Source: Neurospora tetrasperma FGSC 2508
Lineage: Eukaryota; Ascomycota; Sordariomycetes; Sordariales; Sordariaceae
NCBI RefSeq assembly: GCF_000213175.1
Contig: NW_009799104.1
Span: forward strand, 3,537,466 to 3,601,465
Direction of reading: 5' to 3'
DNA length: 64,000 bases
Position 1 is the stretch's first letter. Each line of letters starts with the position of its first letter. Shown here one piece after another: positions 57,139 through 64,000 of this stretch. A program made the position numbers and the translations under genes. The notes beneath the pieces are model-generated. The model did no database searches, was not told where the DNA came from, and saw only the letters and a program-made list of their open reading frames with translations.

Positions 57139-59561
57139 ATGGCTGCAACATTTCGTCCCGTCAATACGCCTCTGTCGCCCTCGGCCGACTCGCCAATGGT
57201 GCTGGACTCGACAACAATAACGTCACCAACCACACCCAGACCCAGCACTGCCCCGAGTCAGTCGTCGTCATCCCGACATTTGGACGACAACAACCACCAC
57301 CCCGTGACGACGACGACGACACCCACTCGCACAACACCCAACTTTGGAGCCGGCGCACTGGCCTCGCAACAGCCGCTCCCCACGTCGCCCTTCCCCGACT
57401 CCGTTCAGCTCCCCGACATTACCGACCGTGGCAATAGCATGCCCAGGCGAGAAAATTCGCAGCACTCACGCAAGTCCAAGGACTCGGACGACATGGATAT
57501 GGATGAGTCGGATGGCGAGGGAGCGGGTGAGGACGGCCATGCATCGGACGATGAGGAGATCAACGCGGATGGCACAAAGTCCAAGAAGAAGAAGTCGCAG
57601 AGGTTTTATTGCACAGACTATCCGCCATGTAACCTCAGTTTCACGAGAAGCGAACACTTGGCACGACATATAAGGTACGCTGCACATACTCTCTTCTCTC
57701 ACGGCACACAATCAACATTGCTGACGCTGCTATCACTTGCAGGAAACACACTGGTGAAAGGCCGTTCCAGTGCCACTGCGGTCGCCGCTTCTCCCGTCTC
57801 GACAACCTCAGGCAGCATGCCCAAACCGTGCACGTCAACGAAGAGATCCCTGGAGATTCGCTCGCCGCGACCGGGACAAGGTTCCAGAGGCAGATCAGGA
57901 CGGACAGGGTACGCCAAGCGGGTGGCAGGGCAAGGGCGGCTACCGCGGGTAGCGTCATGCCCGTCGTGCGTGGCCATTCCAAGTCCATGTCCACGTCAAG
58001 CATTCCCAACATCAGCCAGCTAGGGGCTCCCTATGGTGCCAGCGATGCCCGCCGCCGCCCGCCGCCATTGGTCATGGCCGATCCTCGCGCGAGAGTGTCG
58101 ATGGAATACCATGGTCCCGATGGTGCCTATCACCGGGGTGCTTCTCCGAGCGACTTTGGCACTCCCACTTCTGCCACCTTTTCGACCGGGCAGAACAGCC
58201 CTCGATGGGGGCCCGGTATGGTATCCCCAAACTCTTCACACTCGCGCTCGCACAGTATGTATGTCGCCGGGGCTAGGACACCTGGCCGTCGTCTGAGCGT
58301 GCCTTCGGGAGGCAACCCGTTCCAGTCACCGCACGGCAGCAACGTTCGGGGTCCCCTCTTCGGTCCTTCCGGCATCAACACATCCAACAACGGTGCCTTC
58401 TCGCCCAGTCAGAGCACCCTGCTAGCATCGCCCACGGTGTCGAACGCGAGTGGCTGGTCGCGGCGAGATTCTCTGTCGAGCGTGGCTGATGATGCTTGGC
58501 GCCGGCGAACTTGGCATCCGGAAAGTCGTGAATTTAACAACGGCGTCAGCCGGTTGCGTGAAGTGATCACGCCTTCGCAGTTTACCCATGCTCCTCCCCC
58601 CATTGCTAACCCAGCCAACCAATCGCCACAGCCATTCCGTTTGCCTGGAATCGAATCCTTCGACGAACCTCATCGGCCGCTGTCGCCTCCCCGCCGTTTG
58701 CCATCACCGATGATGATGGATGCTCCCCGGCCTGCTCAGCACCAACCCCCTCACCCGAACGAGATGGGCTTCAACCGACCCCGCGAACTGTCGGCCCAGT
58801 GGGATACGAGCCTCCACCGTGGCTTGACGGGGCTCAATATCAACACACAGACCCCGCCTCGCGATGGGGCTTCAGCATGGGCAAACGACGTCAACCATGC
58901 TGTCATGTCGCAAGCAGACCGTACCCGGGCCCCTCAGGGCCAACCAGGGGCGTATCAGCAGACGGTGCGGTTCGATACCGAGGTGCAGAGCGTTCCTGCC
59001 CCTCTGTCTCGCCAGCACCAACATCAGCAGCCAAGTGGACCACCACCACCACCGTACGGAAGGGGTCATCACCATACCATGTCCGCTCCGTCGATTACTT
59101 CACAGCCTACCAAGAGACATGGCTGGTATCACGGGTCGAGTGGGCCGGCCGGAGAGACGATTCACGAGGGACGGGCGCGCGTGGACAGGATCATGCATCC
59201 TAATGTGGCGGCTTTTCAGGGGTTTCCTGCTAGGGACCGGGAACAACCACCGCAGCAGCAAGCGTCATCTCCTCAACATCATCACCAGGGATACCAGCAG
59301 CAGCAGCAGCAGCAGTATCAACACCAAGGGCCACCGGTAGGACATCAGCAACAGCAAGGAGGGGGACCACCGACGATGGAAAGGATTCTGGAGAAGCCAC
59401 ATCCAAATGCGCACGCGCACGGGCATCCCACGCACGCTCATCCACATCAACACCCGCACGGTCCTCCAGCTGGCGGGGATACGGCATCGCTTAGGAGGCT
59501 GGAGGCGTTGGTGGCTGTGGCTGTGGGTTCGAGTGAGGGGACTACGGCTGCTGCTTATTAG
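57139..59561 (+). CDS. C2H2 zinc-finger transcription factor, Usv1/Rgm1-like paired fingers
   Basis: There are two exons, 57139-57674 and 57743-59561, for 784 residues. The intron (GTACGC donor, ACTTGCAG acceptor) splits the codon between the two fingers. Finger 1 has Cys158, Cys164, His173 and His177 ([19 protein letters not shown]). Finger 2 has Cys189, Cys191, His204 and His209 ([18 protein letters not shown]), so its cysteines are one residue apart instead of two. After it comes [19 protein letters not shown], then [10 protein letters not shown], a block I recognise from filamentous fungal orthologues. Upstream are acidic ([18 protein letters not shown]) and Lys-rich stretches that could act as a nuclear signal. 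The C-terminal 500 residues are disordered, Pro/Ser/Gln/His-rich, with polyGln near 635. Neurospora CSP-1 is a possible orthologue, but I cannot confirm it. Confidence 0.87.
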
Positions 59562-61130
59562 GGTGGGCAGGAGCGGGCGCATGATTATAAACTCGCACCC
59601 ATGGCGTTTCCAGACAACATTGTAAACTTACACAGGGAACGAGAAGATGAGGAAAGTACTCAGCAACGAAGTACAATGGGAAGAAGAGAACAAGGATAGG
59701 CTTTAAAGGCGCTGTCGCTGTCGTCATAAGCCAGGTGTTCTTTTGCTGCGGAACAGGGGAGGTGGGCGGAGTCAGCGGGGTGAGCAGGTAGAAGAAAACT
59801 GCGAGGAAGATCAAGGCCGAGTTGGAAAGGGATTTACACGATATAAGCGGAGGAAAGCAGTAATGAGAACCATTACTGGCTGACAACCTAGGTCTACAAC
59901 AATGATGAGGACAAAGTAGGGGGTCGTGGGAACAAGGAAAGGACGATGGAAACGAAGAAGGGGTTGATGAACACCACTTGATGATGACATCTTTCTTTGG
60001 TACGACTTTGGATCATGGACATGACGAAACTTTACACAACATGGGAGCGCGCACACGGAACATCTGCTCTTCTTTTTGTCTTTCCCATTTTGCTTTTAAA
60101 GTTTCCGTTTTCTTTTATCTGTCATTCCCGGTCCGGCTTTATGGTTTTTGGGGTTTGGTTCTGGTTTTGTTTGGTTACCTACATGATGGCGTTTAGGGCG
60201 GTAGGCAAGCACAGAGGGGCAAGGCAAGGGAGAAGGTCACGGAAGGGTCTCTATCTATCTATCTAGCAGGGAATGGGTTTCTTTTTTAGCACGGGAAGAG
60301 AGTAGGTAGCATTTTTCGGGGTACAAAGTTCTTCTTCTTTTGTTGTTGTTGTTGTTGTTTGTGTGTGTGTGTATCTGTGTTTTGTGTCTGTGAATGGATG
60401 GGCAGCAGGGCGGCAGGCAGGCAGGGCGGTGGCATTTTGACGACTTTATGTCTTTTTTTTTTTTTTTTTCTCCTCCAGTTTCTCTCTCTTTCCTTTTTTT
60501 TTTTTTTTTCCATCCATCATGTTTGTTAGGGAGTACCACCACCACCAACTGAACACTTAGTACACTTGAGCACTCGTTTGATTCTGCAAGAATATGATGA
60601 TACCTAGGTAGGTATACCAATTTTCGAGAACTCTCTCTCTAATCGTTTTGACACACAAACTTTACTTGTGAGAACTCATTTGAGGACATAAACATATATG
60701 TACACGTTTAATGTTGAAAACTAGGTAGGTCCTCATCCGTTAACGATGCGTCTGGATAGGTAGGTAGGCAACTAATAATACCCGCACGGTGCTATTATTG
60801 GGCTGTTCGTTCCTGTTGTCTGTTCCTGTTCCTGTTGTTCTATATACAAGTAACCAATACCCCGTACCTAGGTAGGTAGGTACCTAGCTACATCCATTCT
60901 TCTACATACTTACAGTTTGTTTTATTATTTATCTGTTCGGACTGCTCTTTCTACTGTAGGATAATAAGTGATAGTGATAGTGACAGACTGGCCTATACTA
61001 GTTTAGCAAGGTTACCTCTACCTACCTACCTAGGTATAGATAGGTAGGTAGGAGCGTAGTAGTAGGTCTAGGCAGGAGCTCGCTCCCAAATTTTAATATA
61101 GTTTATAGGTACCTTTAGACTAAGTAGGTA

Positions 61131-61170
61131 GTTTGTAGTGTTACTAGGTAGTTTGTAGTGTCACTAGGTA
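61131..61170 (+). repeat. 20-bp tandem duplication
   Basis: Two adjacent copies of GTTTGTAGTGTYACTAGGTA differ at one C/T position. Confidence 0.9.
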
Positions 61171-61220
61171 GTGGCAATATAAAAATGGCTAGGACGGACG
61201 TCCCGACCAAAGTGCGGGCA

Positions 61221-61244
61221 TGCGTGCGTGCGTGCGTGCGTGCG
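61221..61244 (+). repeat. (TGCG)6 microsatellite
   Basis: Six perfect copies of a tetranucleotide; a GC-rich island in AT-rich surroundings. Confidence 0.95.
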
Positions 61245-61380
61245 CCTGGATAAAATAATTAATATATTGGTGATAATAAACTAACTTTGATATAGAGTAG
61301 ATGTTTGTTGTATAAGTAAGTAAGTAGGTAGGTAGGTAGATACAAAGTGAGCTTAGTAGCGTAGGTAGGAAGGTTTCCGA

Positions 61381-61488
61381 TTTGTAATTTACTACTTACA
61401 ATTCACAGTTTGTAATTTGTAGTTTGTAGTTTATAATTTGCAGTTTGTAGTTTATAAATTGTAGTTTATAGTTTGTAGTATCACTAGG
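61381..61488 (+). repeat. Degenerate array of TTTGTAG/TTTATAG/TTTGTAA units
   Basis: About fourteen 7-bp units, several differing by G/A changes. The array ends in GTAGTATCACTAGG, matching the unit of the 20-bp tandem duplication at 61131. Confidence 0.75.
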
Positions 61489-62639
61489 GGCTATTACATA
61501 ATGTTTATGACGTTCTCAATGAAGGTATATTAGCCTATATATCAAATATAAGATAATATAAGATACTAACTATATACTTGGGTAGAGTTACTTATGTCCC
61601 TTGTACAAGTAGGTACTTACAAAGTATAAAGTACTAAGTCGAGGGAGGAAGGGAGGGAGGGAGGGAGGCTGAGAGCGGGCAGAATTGTTGAATTGTAGAA
61701 TTGGAGATTTCCTTGCGCTTGTCTATAACTTGTCTATATATATTTTTTTAATAGAGAATAGAGGACAAAGGAGGACAAATGACGGAAAAATAGAGAATAG
61801 AGGATAAATGATAGAGGACAGGAAATAGAGAACTAACAAAGGATAAATGACAAAAGATAGGAGAGAGAGAGAACGTCCAATGTGTAGAGGAGACTAGGTC
61901 CTTATCAGTAGAGGTAGAGTTCGCAATAACCGTTCCTTCCTTATTTGCTTATGCCGGTTTAGTATTGCTTGGGGATTGAGTGTGTGTGTGGTGATTAAGC
62001 GTGTAATAATGAAGTGTGTGTGGCGACCAAGTGTGAGACTGACTATATAATAGTAATAAAGAAGTATCTTATTATCTATAGCGCGCTATGGGGTTTGACA
62101 AACAATGATGGTCTATAGGTAACTGTGAACTATATATTAGAAGATTTCACAGACCAAAATTGAACCATGGATTAGTTGCAAGTTGAATTAGAAAAAAGAA
62201 GAAAAAGAAAAAAAAAGAAAAAAAGAAAGTCGAGGGACACTTTCTACGATAGGATCATCCCTATTATCCTTTCTCCAAACTACCACTAAATTATCGGCAT
62301 TTCATTCAAACGAACAAACTGAGTCGCGGAAATCATCCCCAAAGAAATAGCTTCCACTAACTAAGTTTTACTTTGAGAAATTCATAAGGAAAAAAAGGAC
62401 GATCATCAAGTTCTTCGTTCCGTGAATTCATGCATGTTCTTGGATACTACCTATACAACATGCCCTATACCACGCAACTAATCTCACTGCTGCTGTCCAG
62501 CCATTATTAATATTTCGTACTCGACACTAGGTAGCTAGAATGAACGCCCTAATACTAACTAACGAGTTCTCCACCCTGTTGTCCTGTTGATGCTCGTGTA
62601 ATACTGTCACAGTCTATCTATTAGCACGTTTCGCTCTCC

Positions 62640-64000
62640 CCTAGGTAGTCTAGGTACTTGTTTATCAGGGCCGGCCGGATCCCTTCAAGGATAGATACGA
62701 AGACACCCGATCCCATCGCAGAACCCAAGTTGTAAACTCACGAGTACCAAGATTATTATATGTAGAAAGAGAAAAGAGAAAAGAGAGAAGAACTCACTTC
62801 GAAATATCCCTTCCTATCTAAACTCCCCACCTTAACCGTTCCTTCCCAGTTTATTAGTTCCTCCCCTTTCCCCCCCTCCTTTCCCTCCTTCCCCCCTTCT
62901 TTCCCCTTAACTTTCCTCACAAACCCCTTAACCAACCCCTCATACCCCCGTCTCCCCACCTCCAACACCAACTCTCCTCCCTCTTTATTATCCCCCTCCC
63001 AATACTTCTTCCTCCCCCCCTTGAGTAATCCATAAACGTACATCCATCGCACTCCCACTAAGTACTCTCCACATAATTCCCTTTTTGTCTTCCCTTATCC
63101 CCACCGTTTTCGCCATCCATGACTAGGTAACCACCACCCCCTGTTTCAGCAGCATCTTGCGTTTTTCGTAATACAATCGCCAACTGTCGAGCCCAGTTTA
63201 CGAGGAGGGAATAACCGGGGTGGGAAGGAGGGAAGTATGGTAGTCCAGCACGTCGATTAAAGCTATGGAGTACCACCCTTGTGCGCGCGGATCCAGGTTA
63301 GGGGGGGAGGCGCCGCCGGTTAGGGGGGTCGGCCCACCCAGGGGGGCGTGGCGTGGAAAGAAGAGTCGTAGCCGTCCGTGTTTTGAGCAGGTGGGAGGGA
63401 GGTGTTACGGCAGTGGTGTTCGATTAAAGAGAATTGGACGGAGGAGGATGTCATTCCAGTTTTTGTCTGTGGTAGTGGTAGCTGCAGGGGAAGCGGTGGT
63501 GGAGGAAGAGGAGGAAGAAAAAAAAAAAAAAGCGGAAGCACTTTTGTTATCAGCAGCAGCAGAAGAAGAAGCAGCAGCAGCAGCAGTGGTATCACCACGA
63601 GACGAACCCAAAAAAAGCGCAGTATACCCCGCATAAAACGGCTGCGCCATGTACACCCCATCCAACCACATCTGATTCGGGTATTTAGGATCCTTATGCC
63701 AGAACCCCCCTTCTGCATTTCGTTTCTGTTTGTTAACCAGCTGATCATACAGAAAGTCCAGCGCGGCTTTATACCGCCCTCTTCTTTCCGTGTCTGATGG
63801 CGAAGTGGTGGTATAAAGAAAAAGAATAGAGGAGGCCACGCGGATGTTGTTGAGCTGGTGGTCGGTATGATCCCAGGATACAAAAGTGCCGTTGGGGTGG
63901 AGGAGGGAGTCGATTTGGGTGGTTATGTAGGATAGATACTGTGCGGAAAATGAGGGAGAGGAGGTGACAATGGCTTCGAGAGAGCGGTAAAAGGTTGCTT
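62640..64000 (-). pseudogene. GH105-like unsaturated rhamnogalacturonyl hydrolase, broken by frameshifts (5' end outside window)
   Basis: Entering from the right edge the frame is intact to about 63440 and encodes NGTFVSWDHTDHQLNNIRVA, then FWHKDPKYPNQMWLDGVYMA and QPFYAGYTALF, diagnostic of the GH88/GH105 family that removes unsaturated galacturonic acid from pectin fragments. An Ala/Ser/Phe low-complexity insert follows. From there family motifs continue but jump between frames: FSLIEHHCR with NTDGYDSSFHATPP; WADP; LTGGASP; RAQGWYSIALIDVLDY; FPPSHPGYSLLVNWARQLA and GNYVEST; MYVYGLLKGGRKKYW, then NWEGTVKVGSLDRKGYFE and a GTGAGT donor at 62794. At least five frame changes lie between 63440 and 63060, several at C6-C7 runs. 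A final fragment GSAMGSGVFVSILEG lies near 62720-62670. Either the gene has decayed or the assembly is poor here. Confidence 0.8.

Larger units (their letters stand above)
59562..62639. other. 3 kb repeat-rich, gene-free region
   Basis: It starts with the 3' UTR of the C2H2 gene. Further on there are (GTT)n and (GT)n tracts at about 60343-60372, poly-T/poly-A runs, dense GGTA/TAGG arrays at about 60740-61060 and 61316-61340, and AT-rich simple sequence to 62.6 kb. There is no coding signal. Confidence 0.5.

Overview
The window is nuclear DNA from a filamentous ascomycete, most likely a Sordariomycete of the Neurospora/Sordaria type. The evidence is short introns of roughly 50-120 nt with GTNNGT donors and CTAAC-like branch sites, CAMC/CAAM start contexts, a typical fungal gene set (Zn2Cys6 and BTB regulators, RTA1, deuterolysin, Bsd2), many TACCTA/TAGGTA microsatellites, and one 3.2 kb AT-rich block that looks mutated by repeat-induced point mutation (RIP). 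Species identity is inference. I saw no rRNA, tRNA or CRISPR.

Layout. 1-604: N-terminus of a PTR2-type peptide transporter (minus), with a 5.4 kb gene-free upstream region. 6.0-13.0 kb: compact housekeeping block: protein-L-isoaspartate O-methyltransferase (minus), Bsd2/NDFIP-like Rsp5 adaptor (minus), Cbp6-like cytochrome b translation/assembly factor (plus) and mitochondrial citrate carrier (minus). Two, perhaps three, of these products act in mitochondria. 13.7-16.2 kb: two tandem paralogues, resembling my recollection of the fungal DUF7587 family, the first severely shortened. 17.2-23.3 kb: lineage-specific island in which four small Ser/Gly/Thr-rich orphan proteins, all starting M-S-S, flank a hAT-like DNA transposon. 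The element has 49-bp terminal inverted repeats and 8-bp target-site duplications at 17754-20965; its interior looks RIP-mutated and its ends are spared. 25.2-29.6 kb: secreted deuterolysin (M35) and, 2.6 kb away, a 181-residue cytosolic-looking protein resembling only the deuterolysin propeptide. 30.5-32.6 kb: FAD oxidoreductase fused to a Rieske domain, with a mitochondrial leader. 33.0-37.5 kb: divergent RTA1-like membrane protein and Upc2-like Zn2Cys6 regulator. 38.4-46.0 kb: BTB/AT-hook protein, COG5, and a DUF2434-like membrane protein. 46.0-57.1 kb: 11 kb without a recognisable gene, ending in about 1 kb with no ATG on the plus strand, just before a C2H2 zinc-finger regulator (57.1-59.6 kb). 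59.6-64.0 kb: repeat-rich, gene-poor DNA and a GH105-like unsaturated rhamnogalacturonyl hydrolase broken by many frameshifts, running off the right edge.

Intact, intron-bearing genes sit in GC-balanced blocks separated by fast-evolving stretches (orphan island, RIP relic, decayed hydrolase, microsatellite deserts). Exon boundaries given here were derived by hand from splice sites, frame and family similarity. Family assignments come from recognising motifs, not from a database search.
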